Assembly: GCF_041583195.1 (NCBI RefSeq)
Contig: NZ_JBFHGL010000011.1
Location: 1-64,000 of the forward strand
Reading direction: 5' to 3'
From: Sulfurimonas sp.
Lineage (GTDB): Bacteria > Campylobacterota > Campylobacteria > Campylobacterales > Sulfurimonadaceae
DNA length: 64,000 nucleotides
Of this stretch, positions 55,257 to 64,000 are shown one piece after another. Numbering within the stretch: the first letter of the stretch is position 1; each line of letters begins with the position of its first letter. The notes below the pieces were generated by a model. The model saw only the letters and a program-made list of their open reading frames with translations, made no database searches and had not been told where the DNA came from. The translations under genes and the position numbers were made by a program.

Positions 55257-55970
55257 TTATTGCTCTGCAGTTTCCACATAAAGGATACGACCACAGTGTG
55301 GACAGTTAGTGATATCTTCACCTTTGATTACATCAGCGTAAACTTTATCACTGATCAGCATATTACAACCCATACAAGCTTGCTCTTCAACTTTTACAAC
55401 AGTTGTATTTTTAGCCCAACGACGAATTTTTTGATAGAAAGCTAAACCTTTTTGGTTTACAGTACTTAAAAGTTTCTCTTTTTCAACAAATACTTTTTGT
55501 CTCTCATCATTGATAACTTTTAGTTTCTCATCAACATCAGCTTTTACAGATTCTAAGTTTGCTTCGATCTCAGCTAAAGATGATTTTGCAGCTTCTATCT
55601 GCTCGTTTTTGTTGTCAATAATTTTCTCTAAACGCTCAATCTCTTCATTTGCGAAAGTAACTTGCTCTTTTGCAATCTCTTCTTCAAGTTGAAGTGATTT
55701 CATCTCACGCTCAGTTTTAACTTCTTTAGATTTTTTAGAGTTATCTTCAAGCTTTTGAGAAAGTTCAGCTAAATGAAGTTCATTTTTAGATTTTTTTAAT
55801 TCTTCTTCTTTGATCTCTTCAGTTAAGTTCTCAATATCTTTATCAATACTGTCTTTCTTTGCAACAGCTGCCTCATAACTTGAGTTTGCTTCCTCAATTT
55901 GCGGCTCAAATGCATCTATCTCTTTATCAACAATTGAAAGATCTATTAGTTGTTTTAGGTGCGGATTCAT
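55257..55970 (-). CDS. Coiled-coil zinc-ribbon protein (CT398-like)
   Basis: A 237-residue cytosolic protein. Residues about 20-170 are one long coiled coil rich in Glu, Lys and Ser. The C-terminal 50 residues form a zinc ribbon with ACMGCNMLI and NCPHCGRIL. Helicobacter HP0958 (FlgZ/FlhX), an RpoN-binding flagellar regulator, has this same architecture, so a role in sigma-54 or flagellar control is a reasonable guess. The sequence alone cannot prove it. AGGAGA precedes the ATG. Confidence 0.85.
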   Translation of the reverse strand: MNPHLKQLIDLSIVDKEIDAFEPQIEEANSSYEAAVAKKDSIDKDIENLTEEIKEEELKKSKNELHLAELSQKLEDNSKKSKEVKTEREMKSLQLEEEIAKEQVTFANEEIERLEKIIDNKNEQIEAAKSSLAEIEANLESVKADVDEKLKVINDERQKVFVEKEKLLSTVNQKGLAFYQKIRRWAKNTTVVKVEEQACMGCNMLISDKVYADVIKGEDITNCPHCGRILYVETAEQ

Positions 55971-55983
55971 TAATCTCCTTCGA

Positions 55984-56706
55984 TTAAATATATGTAAAAG
56001 GGTTCTTTGATGATGAAATTATAGCGTTTAAACCTAAAACTTTCAAATGCTTGTATAAAATATCAGCAAAAAAGCATTCAGATTCAAAATGTCCGATGTC
56101 GATTAGTGACAAATTTATGCTTTTTGCTTCCATCGCATCGTGATACTTTATATCCCCTGTAAGGAAGCAGTCAGCGTCAATATACTTGATCATACTTCCT
56201 CCGCTTCCAGTTGTCAAAGCACATGTTTTTACAAAATCAGAACATTTTACACTTTTTATATTTTCAAGTGAAAAAACCTGAGCAATTTTTTTAGCAAAAA
56301 TGTCAAAATCTTCATTTACTTCAAATTTTATAACAAACTCTTCATCGTCCAAAATTTTGTATCCTAAAATCTCATTAGCAACATATTTATTTAGATGTGT
56401 TTTATCAAAATTTGTATGCATCGCAATGTTTGATATTTTTTTCTCAATCATAGTTTTTAAAAAGTTTGACGGATATTTTTCAAAATCAAGCTGAGTAATT
56501 CCACCAAAAATCAGAGGATGATGAGTTATTAAAAGTGTATTAGGTTTTAAACTCTCAAGCAGCTCTGCATCAACATCTATGCTTAAAACTATATGCTCTA
56601 TCTCTTGATCACGAGAGCCTATCTGTATACCAGAATTATCCCACTTTTCCTGCAGTTCAAAGGGTGAAAGCTCATCTAGTTTTTCATATATCTCTTGAAG
56701 TTTCAT
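55984..56706 (-). CDS. Nif3-like dinuclear metal-centre protein
   Basis: A 240-residue member of the Nif3/DUF34 family, metal-binding proteins sometimes annotated as GTP cyclohydrolase type 2 homologues without firm evidence. Metal-ligand regions are TLLITHHPLIFGG, NIAMHTNFDKT and, near the C-terminus, LIDIGHFESECF. The conserved start PFELQEKWDNSGIQIG is present. It lies between the zinc-ribbon and TPR genes in a closely spaced run. The function is unknown. Confidence 0.9.
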   Translation of the reverse strand: MKLQEIYEKLDELSPFELQEKWDNSGIQIGSRDQEIEHIVLSIDVDAELLESLKPNTLLITHHPLIFGGITQLDFEKYPSNFLKTMIEKKISNIAMHTNFDKTHLNKYVANEILGYKILDDEEFVIKFEVNEDFDIFAKKIAQVFSLENIKSVKCSDFVKTCALTTGSGGSMIKYIDADCFLTGDIKYHDAMEAKSINLSLIDIGHFESECFFADILYKHLKVLGLNAIISSSKNPFTYI

Positions 56707-56708
56707 TC

Positions 56709-57338
56709 TTACTCTTTACTCAGTTTTTCTAACTCTTGCTTCGCTTCTTCAAACTCAGGGTTTAATTCAAGGGCTTTTGAATACATCTCACGTGCAACAT
56801 CTTCGTTTTTCATATCTACCATCAAGTTGCCGTAGTTGTAGTATGTTACAGGGTTTGTGCCATCTAACGCCAAAGAATCGTTAAGATGCATTTTAGCCGA
56901 TGCATATTCACCCTCTGCACGATAAACCGATGCTAAAGAGTTATGAACAAACTCATCATTTTTATCGACATCCAAAGACTGTTTATAATAGTCAATTGCA
57001 GCTGTGTTGTCACCTACTTTTGCACTGATAAATCCAAGTTTGAAAAGTACTTCTGCATTTCCAGGACCTTTTAAATTTGCTTCATTTAACAGAGCTAATG
57101 CTTTTTGTTCATCTTCATTTTGGAAGGCTTCATCAGCACTCTCTACCAATTCATCAACAGAGTATGGAGAAAAAGTTTGCAGTTGTTTTTCATACTCTTG
57201 ATCTGAGTCATCTTGAGATGGCTCGTAATCTTGATTTTGGTCTTCTGTATTATTATCTTCTAATGTCTGAATATGCTGATATATTTTAAAAGCAAAAAAC
57301 ACAGACGCACCTAGCATCAGTATTTGTAATAGTGTCAT
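56709..57338 (-). CDS. Membrane-anchored TPR protein
   Basis: A 209-residue protein with an N-terminal helix (about 3-18) acting as a signal anchor, an acidic spacer (about 25-60, rich in Asp, Gln and Ser), and roughly four TPR units from about 65 to 205 (AEVLFKLGFISAKVGDNTAAIDYYKQSLDVD; PVTYYNYGNLMVDMKNEDVAREMYSKALELNP). It probably acts as a protein-binding scaffold at the inner membrane. The partner is unknown. It is two bases from the M23 peptidase gene upstream. Confidence 0.8.
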   Translation of the reverse strand: MTLLQILMLGASVFFAFKIYQHIQTLEDNNTEDQNQDYEPSQDDSDQEYEKQLQTFSPYSVDELVESADEAFQNEDEQKALALLNEANLKGPGNAEVLFKLGFISAKVGDNTAAIDYYKQSLDVDKNDEFVHNSLASVYRAEGEYASAKMHLNDSLALDGTNPVTYYNYGNLMVDMKNEDVAREMYSKALELNPEFEEAKQELEKLSKE

Positions 57339-57340
57339 CT

Positions 57341-58171
57341 TTATAATTCCTTGTTGACTAATTTTATAAATTGCAGCGGATCAACTTGTACACCGCTAAC
57401 TCTAGCTGAAAAATGTAAATGTGGACCTGTTACGCGACCGCTCACACCAGATAGTCCTATAACCTCGCCTTTTTTTACTTTTTGACCTTTTTTTACATCG
57501 AATTTACTCATATGATAATAACACGTATAAACACCATGTCCATGATCAACTACGATTGATCCACCTGAGTAAAATCTATCTTTCACAAGTACTACTTTTC
57601 CATCATTTACACATCTTATCGGTGTACCAACTTTTGCACGAAAATCTGTACCGCTATGGTAACTTTTAAACGTTCCGTTAAATGTTCTTGCACGTCCGAA
57701 ATCACTTGTAATTTTAGACTCCATCGGCATAATAAACTTTGAATCAACATAGTTTTTATCTGTCGTAGTATTATAGATCTTAATAGCTTCGGTATACTCT
57801 TTTGAAGCTCTTTTTTTATTCTCTTTTGATAGTTTTACTTTCGAGCCGTCTACTTTAAGAGTTTCTTTTTCATAACCGCCATCAACAACTTTAATTGGGA
57901 TGATTTTTGTTTTTTCTTTATTGTTTTTAGTATAGTGAACTACAACATCAAGTTTTTTCGGTTTTTGATAATAACTTACAGGTATAAAAACATAATCTGA
58001 GAAGATCATATATTTTTTGTCTTCTACTTTTGCATAGTTATAATTTATACCATCTTCTTTTTCAAACTTTATAAGTGCAGTTTGTCCGTTTTTTATCTCT
58101 GTATTTGATATCTCAAATCTTATTCCAAACAGATTACTTAGTAAAAATAGCGCTAATAATAATATTCTCAT
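57341..58171 (-). CDS. M23 family peptidoglycan endopeptidase
   Basis: A 276-residue secreted metallopeptidase. A signal peptide (about 1-16) precedes an N-terminal beta domain of about 110 residues, and the catalytic LytM/M23 domain lies at about 150-270. The zinc ligands are His and Asp in YHSGTDFRA, and His-x-His in GPHLHFSARV. The typical HGVYTCYYHMSKFDV is also present. All catalytic residues are intact, so it should cut peptidoglycan cross-links or stems. In related epsilon bacteria such enzymes shape the cell helix, but this is not specific evidence. Its ATG overlaps the smpB stop by one base. Confidence 0.92.
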   Translation of the reverse strand: MRILLLALFLLSNLFGIRFEISNTEIKNGQTALIKFEKEDGINYNYAKVEDKKYMIFSDYVFIPVSYYQKPKKLDVVVHYTKNNKEKTKIIPIKVVDGGYEKETLKVDGSKVKLSKENKKRASKEYTEAIKIYNTTTDKNYVDSKFIMPMESKITSDFGRARTFNGTFKSYHSGTDFRAKVGTPIRCVNDGKVVLVKDRFYSGGSIVVDHGHGVYTCYYHMSKFDVKKGQKVKKGEVIGLSGVSGRVTGPHLHFSARVSGVQVDPLQFIKLVNKEL

Positions 58172-58623
58172 TAATAATCCTTCATAGCTCGTTCAATATC
58201 ACGTTTTTGATCTTTAGCCTTAAGATCGGCTCTCTTATCGTGAAGTTGTTTACCCTTAGCAATAGCAATCTGAACCTTTACCAAATTTCTATCATTAAAA
58301 TACAGTTGCAGCGGTACTATTGTATATCCATCACGGTCAACCGCTTTTTGGAGTTTATCTATCTCTTTTTTATGCAAAAGCAACTTTCTGCTTCCACGCT
58401 CTTCATGCCCGTAATAATGGTGTGTTGTTTCAAGTCTTCCGATGTGCATGTTGTACAAAACGGCTTCACCGTTATCAAGACGTATAAAACTGTCTTTCAT
58501 ATTTATACGGCGTGCGCGAATACCTTTAACTTCACTACCTGTTAGTACAATACCGGCTTCAAACTTCTCTTCTATAAAATAATCGTGATAAGCTTTTTTA
58601 TTTTTTGCGTATGGTTCACCCAT
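58171..58623 (-). CDS. smpB: SsrA-binding protein SmpB
   Basis: A 150-residue RNA-binding protein that brings tmRNA to stalled ribosomes. Landmarks are [32 protein letters not shown] and [10 protein letters not shown], with a basic C-terminal tail [18 protein letters not shown]. The length is normal. The tmRNA gene itself was not seen in this window. The gene follows ispE after a 49-base gap. Confidence 0.96.
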   Translation of the reverse strand: MGEPYAKNKKAYHDYFIEEKFEAGIVLTGSEVKGIRARRINMKDSFIRLDNGEAVLYNMHIGRLETTHHYYGHEERGSRKLLLHKKEIDKLQKAVDRDGYTIVPLQLYFNDRNLVKVQIAIAKGKQLHDKRADLKAKDQKRDIERAMKDY

Positions 58624-58672
58624 AAAAATTTGTTTCTCTCTTTTTAATTACTATTTGTAATTATAACAAAGC

Positions 58673-59440
58673 TTATACAACTTTGAAGAAACTGCTTCCG
58701 CTTCCGCTAAAGTAGTAACCATCTTTTTGATGTTTTTTCAGCTCTGGGTATTCTTTTAGAGCAGGTTTAAACAGATCATTTGCTTCTTCTGGAGTATATG
58801 AGTTTAATATCTCTAAAGATGTAGTGTTTTTTAACCTTTTAACTTCTGTCTCGTCAATTGGATCAAAAAAGTTTGCACGGTAAGATTTGTAAACTTTTGG
58901 AGTTGAGATCTCTACTTTAGGGGTACATACATCAAAGTTTAGAAGTGCTTCATCGTACTTCTCTACAATCTCTCCAATACCGCCGACATTTGCACTGTCA
59001 TATCCATATATAAAAAATGGAACATCAGCACCAACTTCAAGTCCAATCTCAGCTAATTCTTTTATGCTCAGATCTAGATGTAAAACTTCATTACACATTT
59101 TAAGATAGGTTGCCGCATCACTGCTTCCACCGCCAAGTCCTGCAAAAGCAGGAATACTTTTGTCAACTTTTACAGCATATGTCTGCATAAGATTTTTTAG
59201 AGATTCACTTTTTGTATATTTAAGAAGTGCGGTATATGCTTTATAGATTGTATTTTGTTCTGTAGTACAAGAAAAATCACCGATTATTTTAAAATCTTGA
59301 ATTTCCTTTTTTTCAAATGATAATTCGTCGTAAAGATTCTCAACTCTCATAAAACGAGAGATGATCTCATGGTAATCTCCACGTACACCCGTAATTTTTA
59401 AAAAAGTATTTACTTTTGCATACGCTTTGTATATTTTCAT
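58673..59440 (-). CDS. ispE: 4-diphosphocytidyl-2-C-methyl-D-erythritol kinase
   Basis: Phosphorylates CDP-methylerythritol in the non-mevalonate isoprenoid pathway. The 255-residue GHMP kinase begins KAYAKVNTFLKITG and has the ATP loop PAFAGLGGGSSDAA, with a C-terminal GSGSSFFKV loop. It is slightly shorter than the E. coli enzyme, as usual in this phylum. It lies directly after csrA, with one base between coding regions. Confidence 0.95.
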   Translation of the reverse strand: MKIYKAYAKVNTFLKITGVRGDYHEIISRFMRVENLYDELSFEKKEIQDFKIIGDFSCTTEQNTIYKAYTALLKYTKSESLKNLMQTYAVKVDKSIPAFAGLGGGSSDAATYLKMCNEVLHLDLSIKELAEIGLEVGADVPFFIYGYDSANVGGIGEIVEKYDEALLNFDVCTPKVEISTPKVYKSYRANFFDPIDETEVKRLKNTTSLEILNSYTPEEANDLFKPALKEYPELKKHQKDGYYFSGSGSSFFKVV

Positions 59441-59441
59441 T

Positions 59442-59672
59442 TTATTTTTTAATGATCGAGCTTAGTTGAGAAAGAAGTGAGTCATCGATCTCTTTAGAAG
59501 AAGCAACGTTTGAATCTTTTACGTTTTCTAAAAGTTCACTTCTGATTATGTTTACATCTTTAGGTGCTTCAATACCGAGTTTTACAACACCTTTGTCTAT
59601 AGATATAACTTTTAAAATTATATCATCCCCCAACTGTATTGATTCATCTACTTTACGTGCTAAAACTAACAT
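59442..59672 (-). CDS. csrA: Translational regulator CsrA
   Basis: A 76-residue RNA-binding regulator that recognises GGA motifs in mRNA leaders. MLVLARKVDESIQLGDDIILKVISI and VKLGIEAPKDVNIIRSE match the family. The C-terminal 20 residues are variable and longer than the E. coli protein, which is common in flagellated bacteria using FliW antagonism. In Campylobacter, CsrA controls flagellin mRNA. The gene overlaps truB by seven bases, in the conserved truB-csrA-ispE order. Confidence 0.95.
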   Translation of the reverse strand: MLVLARKVDESIQLGDDIILKVISIDKGVVKLGIEAPKDVNIIRSELLENVKDSNVASSKEIDDSLLSQLSSIIKK

Positions 59673-60490
59673 ATATTTATCCTGCCAAGTTCATATTTGA
59701 CTTGTTTATTTTCTATCTTAATTATCGAGATATTATCATCATTATCTATCCAATAATATCCATCTTTTTTGTTTTCTAAATCTTCTAAAGCAAGAACTCT
59801 TCCATATTTGAGATTTTCTTGATCTCCATTGTAAAAATTCTGCTCAATGTTCAAAGATTTTTTGATATCTAATGCTTTTTCATTATCATAAAAAAACTGT
59901 CCTTCATTTAATCTCTCGAGCATTGAAAGACTTCCATATTCTAATCCTAGTCTTTTTGCAACTAGTAATCCAAGAGATCTTATATAAGTACCCTCGCTTA
60001 CTGTAGCTTCAAAAGTTACAAATGGGTGGCAATAAGAGATTAGTTTAGTTTCATATATAGTTGAATTGATCTTGTTTAGTTCAAACTCCACACCTGCACG
60101 GGCTAGATCATACGCTCGCTGACCGTTTATACGTTTAGCTGAAAATATCGGCGGTTCATATTCAAGCTCACCCTCTAACGATTTTAGAACATCCAATATT
60201 TGACTCTCGCTAAACTCTTTTACCTCATCAATTCTCTCGATCATCTCTGTATCTAAGGAATCACTTTTAGCACCTAACCATAATGTAGCACGATAAGTTT
60301 TTGGAGTTTTATCTAAAAAGCGAAAAAGTTTAGTATGACTTCCCATACCAATTAACAATACACCTTTTGCAAAAGGATCTAACGTACCAGAAAAACCAGC
60401 TTTTTTTTGGTTATATTTTCTTTTTAGTTTAGTTAAAAAAAAATTCGAGCTGATATTTGATGGTTTGTATGCAACAAACAGTCTATTCAT
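59666..60490 (-). CDS. truB: tRNA pseudouridine-55 synthase TruB
   Basis: Makes pseudouridine 55 in the T loop of tRNAs. The 274-residue protein has the catalytic aspartate in GFSGTLDPFAKGVLLIG, the early motif YKPSNISSNFFLTKLK, and a C-terminal segment lacking a full PUA domain, usual in Campylobacterota. It is seven bases from the uvrD stop upstream. Confidence 0.94.
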   Translation of the reverse strand: MNRLFVAYKPSNISSNFFLTKLKRKYNQKKAGFSGTLDPFAKGVLLIGMGSHTKLFRFLDKTPKTYRATLWLGAKSDSLDTEMIERIDEVKEFSESQILDVLKSLEGELEYEPPIFSAKRINGQRAYDLARAGVEFELNKINSTIYETKLISYCHPFVTFEATVSEGTYIRSLGLLVAKRLGLEYGSLSMLERLNEGQFFYDNEKALDIKKSLNIEQNFYNGDQENLKYGRVLALEDLENKKDGYYWIDNDDNISIIKIENKQVKYELGRINIC

Positions 60491-60497
60491 ACATAAC

Positions 60498-62546
60498 CTA
60501 TAAACGTTCTATAAATGAAGCAAGTATCTCTTTTTTAGTACCTGCGAAATTTATATTTAGTTTGAATTCTTTTCCCGCTTTACTCACGCCAAGTACACGA
60601 CCAGTTCCAAAGATTTTGTGACGCACAAGATCGCCTTTTTTAAAGGCTGTATTTTTTTCAACTTTTAAGCTTCCTTGACAAAGTCCAGCTTCATTGAAAA
60701 ATCTTGATTTTTCCAGATCACTTCTGCGACCCTTGTAAAATCTGCTTCCAACATGAGATAGAGTAAGTCTTTCTTTTGCACGTGTAAAAGACACATAACC
60801 AAGACGTCTCTCTTCTTCTAAGTCACTTCCATCACCCACAAGCGGTAAGAAGCCCTCCTCCATACCTATAATAAATATATGATCAAACTCTAAGCCTTTA
60901 GATGCGTGAATACTCATCATATATATACTCTCACCCTCTACCTGGTCCTGTTCACTTTGAAGCGTGAGTTCATTTAAGAATTCATCTAATCCAGACTGAG
61001 GATTATTTTTTATAAAGTCACGAAATAGTGCATAAAACTCATCCATATTTCTTACTCTATCTTCTGCATCAGGTTGACCATTATATATATCTTTTAACTT
61101 GAAAGTCTCCTCTAAAGTATCTATAAAATCATAAGTAGATTCTTCAGCAACTTTTGACACGCTCTCTATGTCTTTTATAAATTGTTTTAGAGTTTTTGCA
61201 TTTTTCTTTCTAACAAGAGCTTCTAATTCTGCAGCAGTAGAGCTTTTTATATAAGCGAAAATAGACTTTTCTGCTTCGTGGGCTGCTAATTCTAGTTTAT
61301 CTACACTCGCCTTACCTAGACCACGTTTAGGTTTATTTATAATTCTTTTGAAAGAGAAGTCATCATGTACATTTGTAACTACACGGATATAAGAGATTAG
61401 ATCTTTTACCTCTGCACGGTCATAGAAACGCTGACCGCCTACTAATTTATAATTTATACGTGCACGGTTTAATCCCTCTTCAATTGAACGAGAAAGTACG
61501 TTTACACGATAAAGCACGGCAATATCTTTTGCACTTACACCAGAGTCTATAAGCTTTGTTATATTTGTAGCAATTTTACGCGCCTCTTCAGTTTCATCTT
61601 GAGAGTTTAATACTACTACATCATCACCGCTTCCGCGAGTAGGCTTTAGCTCTTTTCCAAGACGTGAACGGTTATGCTCGATTAGAGCATTTGCAACTTT
61701 TAAGATTGGTTCACGTGAGCGGTAGTTGTTTTGAAGCTTGAAAACTTCTGTATTTTCAAAGTCTTTATGAAACTCCATAATATTTCTTATGTGAGCTCCA
61801 CGCCAACCGTAAATACTTTGATCATCATCACCCACTACACATATATTGTTGTGAGTAGAACATAACTTTTGTAAAAGTTTTAATTGAAGTTCATTTGTAT
61901 CTTGATATTCATCTACCATAATGTACTGGTATTTTTCACTTGTCTTCTTTGCAAGTTCTGGATGCTCATCCAAAAGTTTGTAAGTAAGCGCTATAAGATC
62001 ATCAAAGTCTACAAGGTTATTTTCGTTTAAATATGCTTCATACTCTTCATAAACTTTTGCGATTTGCTGGTAATTATAAAATTCTGCTTGTTTGTAAGCA
62101 TCATCAGGTGTCATAAGTGAGTTTTTATATCTTGAGATCTCACTTGCAATTAATGGGGTTGCAATCTCTGAGTTTATCTTTTTTAAAATTCTTTTTTTAT
62201 CATCCGTATCGATCACGACAAAGTTGTTTTTTCTACCCATTAAATGGATATTGAACTTTAAAAATAAAAGACCGAATTTATGGAATGTACAAAGCAGTGG
62301 CGGATAAGAGATATCTTCAATCATATCTATCGCACGTTCACGCATCTCTTTTGCAGCTTTATTCGTAAACGTAAGTGTCAATGTATTTGAAGCAGGTATA
62401 CCAATACCTTGTATCAGATAAGATAATCTAGAGATGATCGTTGTTGTTTTTCCACTTCCTGCACCTGCCAAAATAAGTACAGGACCCTCTGTTTTTTTTA
62501 CAGCATCACTCTGTTCATCATTTAGTTTTGCGAAAATTTTTTCCAT
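60498..62546 (-). CDS. uvrD: ATP-dependent DNA helicase UvrD/PcrA/Rep
   Basis: A superfamily 1 helicase of about 682 residues for DNA repair and replication. Motifs in order are Q motif LNDEQSDAV, Walker A LAGAGSGKTTTI, the TFTNKAAKEM motif, VDEYQDTN, DDDQSIYGWRGA, YRSREPI and the later SIHASKGLEFDHIF and VSFTRAKERL. I chose ATG 62546, with GGGG just before it. GTG 62555 would add three residues. Its C-terminal KKGDLVRHKIFGTGRVL is a PcrA/UvrD-type feature. It heads the uvrD-truB-csrA-ispE-smpB run. Confidence 0.92.
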   Translation of the reverse strand: MEKIFAKLNDEQSDAVKKTEGPVLILAGAGSGKTTTIISRLSYLIQGIGIPASNTLTLTFTNKAAKEMRERAIDMIEDISYPPLLCTFHKFGLLFLKFNIHLMGRKNNFVVIDTDDKKRILKKINSEIATPLIASEISRYKNSLMTPDDAYKQAEFYNYQQIAKVYEEYEAYLNENNLVDFDDLIALTYKLLDEHPELAKKTSEKYQYIMVDEYQDTNELQLKLLQKLCSTHNNICVVGDDDQSIYGWRGAHIRNIMEFHKDFENTEVFKLQNNYRSREPILKVANALIEHNRSRLGKELKPTRGSGDDVVVLNSQDETEEARKIATNITKLIDSGVSAKDIAVLYRVNVLSRSIEEGLNRARINYKLVGGQRFYDRAEVKDLISYIRVVTNVHDDFSFKRIINKPKRGLGKASVDKLELAAHEAEKSIFAYIKSSTAAELEALVRKKNAKTLKQFIKDIESVSKVAEESTYDFIDTLEETFKLKDIYNGQPDAEDRVRNMDEFYALFRDFIKNNPQSGLDEFLNELTLQSEQDQVEGESIYMMSIHASKGLEFDHIFIIGMEEGFLPLVGDGSDLEEERRLGYVSFTRAKERLTLSHVGSRFYKGRRSDLEKSRFFNEAGLCQGSLKVEKNTAFKKGDLVRHKIFGTGRVLGVSKAGKEFKLNINFAGTKKEILASFIERL

Positions 62547-62672
62547 ATTCCCCACTAAAGCTTTTAAATTTTATTTATTATATCAAAAATATTCTAAATT
62601 ATAATGGAGATGTTGCTTTTATTATAATTTTGAGTTATACTTTCATCATTACTTTAACTTATAGGAATTATT

Positions 62673-63575
62673 ATGTTAAAAGATTTTGCTAAACTGCAAA
62701 CATTTTTAATGGTTACAAAAGAAAAGAGTTTTTCGAAGGCTTCGGCAAAACTTGGAATCTCTCAACCGGCTGTTACACAACAAATAAAGTTTATTGAAGA
62801 TTATTTAGACACAAAGATTGTTCAAAGAAAGAAAAACGGTATATTACTTACCAAAGAAGGTGAAGACCTTTACAGAATTGCGAAAAGGCTTGAAAAAGCA
62901 ATAGAAAACAGTGAAAAAGAACTTATAAGTATTATTAATAAAGAATTCACTTTTGTAATAGGTTCATCTAATGCAATCGGTAACTATGTTCTACCAAACT
63001 ATTTAGGTGAGATTAAAAAGAGAATAGACAACGAAGTTTATATGAATGTTGATAAATCTTGTAACATTATAGAAGCTTTAGAAGATAAAAAAGTTGATTT
63101 AGCTCTTATTGAATCACCTGTATTTAAAGATGATATTATCTATAGAGAGTGGATCGAAGACGAACTAGTATTTTTCTCAAACCAACCGATTAAAAAACAA
63201 TTGACTGCTGAAGATCTGCTTGATTTTGACTGGATATGCCGTGATGAGCAATCACATACAAGAAGACTAACAGCTGAAGTTTTTGAAGAGATTGGTGTTC
63301 AATGTAACAGCTTTAACGTAGTAAGTGTTATGGAATCTCCTACTGCTATAAAAGAAGCTATTTTAAACTCTGACAAAAATGCTGAGCGTCCGCTTGTATC
63401 TGTTATGAGTAGACACGTAATAAGAGGCGATGTTGAAGCTGAAAGATTATTTTGTGCAAGAATTAAAAACTATAAGATTGAGCGTAAGTTCTACATAGCG
63501 TATTCAAAAGACAGAAAACACGATGCATTTGTTGATAACGTTGTAAGTTATCTTCTTTCTCTAAGTAAAATCTAA
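62673..63575 (+). CDS. LysR-family transcriptional regulator
   Basis: A 300-residue regulator. The N-terminal winged helix-turn-helix spans about 5-65, with SFSKASAKLGISQPAVTQQIKFIED and LLTKEGEDLY. A periplasmic-binding-protein-like effector domain (about 90-295) follows, starting FTFVIGSSNAIGNYVLP. The pattern resembles CysB/CbbR-like LTTRs, but the effector and targets are unknown. It starts at ATG after ATAGGAA. It is convergent with the partial gene that follows, and LysR regulators often control divergent genes, yet the gene behind it here is uvrD, so the target may lie elsewhere. Confidence 0.88.
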   Translation: MLKDFAKLQTFLMVTKEKSFSKASAKLGISQPAVTQQIKFIEDYLDTKIVQRKKNGILLTKEGEDLYRIAKRLEKAIENSEKELISIINKEFTFVIGSSNAIGNYVLPNYLGEIKKRIDNEVYMNVDKSCNIIEALEDKKVDLALIESPVFKDDIIYREWIEDELVFFSNQPIKKQLTAEDLLDFDWICRDEQSHTRRLTAEVFEEIGVQCNSFNVVSVMESPTAIKEAILNSDKNAERPLVSVMSRHVIRGDVEAERLFCARIKNYKIERKFYIAYSKDRKHDAFVDNVVSYLLSLSKI

Positions 63576-63594
63576 ATTGATTTAAAGAATAAGC

Positions 63595-63663
63595 CGTCCA
63601 AATCTTTTTCTTTTTCGGCTGAATCTTACCAAGTAAGATTCGCTCGTCAAAGAGATTTAGACG
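63595..63663. other. Nested inverted repeats between convergent genes
   Basis: An inner perfect hairpin, GAATCTTAC-CAA-GTAAGATTC (63621-63641), lies inside outer arms CGTCCAAATCT (63595-63605) and AGATTTAGACG (63653-63663), complementary with one mismatch. No T-run follows the inner stem, so it does not look like a simple terminator. It separates two genes transcribed toward each other and may still end or stabilise both transcripts. Confidence 0.55.
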
Positions 63664-63672
63664 ATGCAAAAT

Positions 63673-64000
63673 TTATTTTAAAAATTTTGAATTATCAGGG
63701 TTTGATAAAAATATATTCATAGAATTTTCAATCCCCTTATCGTCAACCTCTTTTTTAACTACTTTTTCTTCTTTTTGATATTTTGCCAAATTAATAAGTA
63801 CCGGTTGATCATCAATTATAATTTGAACGATACTAAGTAGCGGAACACTAACAACTGAACCAAAATTATCTGCTCCAAAACCTGCTTCAAATACAAGCAT
63901 ATCATCTTCTATTCTGGCACTCTCAAAAGTATAAGCGGCAAGATAAAACAAAGTCATTGCATGAAACTGAGATAAGATCTCTTCAGGTAGTTCTGGAGAA
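63673..64000 (-). CDS. Unidentified protein, C-terminal part (runs off the right edge)
   Basis: The open frame continues past an internal methionine to the window edge, giving 108 residues that end in NSKFLK. Readable parts are PELPEEILSQFHAMTLFYLAAYTFESARIEDD and FEAGFGADNFGSVVSVPLLSIVQIIIDDQPVLINLA. A hydrophobic stretch (about VSVPLLSIVQIII) and a lysine-rich linker precede the tail. I do not recognise the family. The true start lies outside the window. Confidence 0.6.
   Translation of the reverse strand, partial: SPELPEEILSQFHAMTLFYLAAYTFESARIEDDMLVFEAGFGADNFGSVVSVPLLSIVQIIIDDQPVLINLAKYQKEEKVVKKEVDDKGIENSMNIFLSNPDNSKFLK

Overview
The window is a stretch of chromosome from a member of the Campylobacterota, most likely Sulfurimonas or a close relative. 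This is inferred from the low G+C content, tightly packed genes with frequent TTG and GTG starts, and epsilon-type gene orders: gyrA-flgP-flgQ-flgR-asd, hemE next to a radical SAM gene, and uvrD-truB-csrA-ispE-smpB. A large repertoire of c-di-GMP and two-component genes fits free-living Sulfurimonas better than host-associated Campylobacter or Helicobacter. Genus was judged from recalled protein resemblance, not from a search.

Layout. 1-8.5 kb: end of an ammonium transporter gene, gyrA, a flagellar block (flgP, flgQ, flgR), asd, a YqhA-like membrane protein, hemE and a radical SAM protein. 8.5-8.7 kb: two tandem tRNA-Asn genes with a clear promoter. 8.7-10.7 kb: HD-GYP sensor. 10.8-14.1 kb: divergent arsenic resistance locus (arsR-arsC-permease-thioredoxin-like, and arsB) around a palindromic operator. 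14.2-23.4 kb: diguanylate cyclases, a response regulator and hybrid kinase, and pepN. 23.5-26.8 kb: pyrC, a two-component pair and exbB/exbD on one strand. 26.8-41.4 kb: accessory-looking region with three ankyrin-repeat lipoproteins that share a C-terminal module, four diguanylate cyclases and an HD-GYP protein, interrupted by groESL and a CAT-anticodon tRNA. 41.5-55.3 kb: housekeeping genes (pseudouridine synthases, RNA helicase, lgt, an Fe-S oxidoreductase, hemN, ffh, waaA) plus a DUF429/GIY-YIG fusion and a lone HicA-like gene. 55.3-62.6 kb: one long minus-strand series from uvrD through truB, csrA, ispE and smpB to an M23 peptidase, a TPR protein, a Nif3-like protein and a zinc-ribbon protein. 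62.7-64 kb: a LysR regulator and the C-terminal end of an unidentified protein.

The main theme is signalling. Eight c-di-GMP turnover proteins lie between 8.7 and 38.0 kb. They mix and match sensors: one periplasmic Cache-type sensor drives both an HD-GYP protein and a diguanylate cyclase; an Aer-like PAS recurs in three cyclases; and an N-terminal module with an EIGxCPxM motif is shared by the hybrid kinase and one cyclase. The least explained genes are the three ankyrin lipoproteins. No CRISPR array, insertion sequence, prophage or rRNA was seen.
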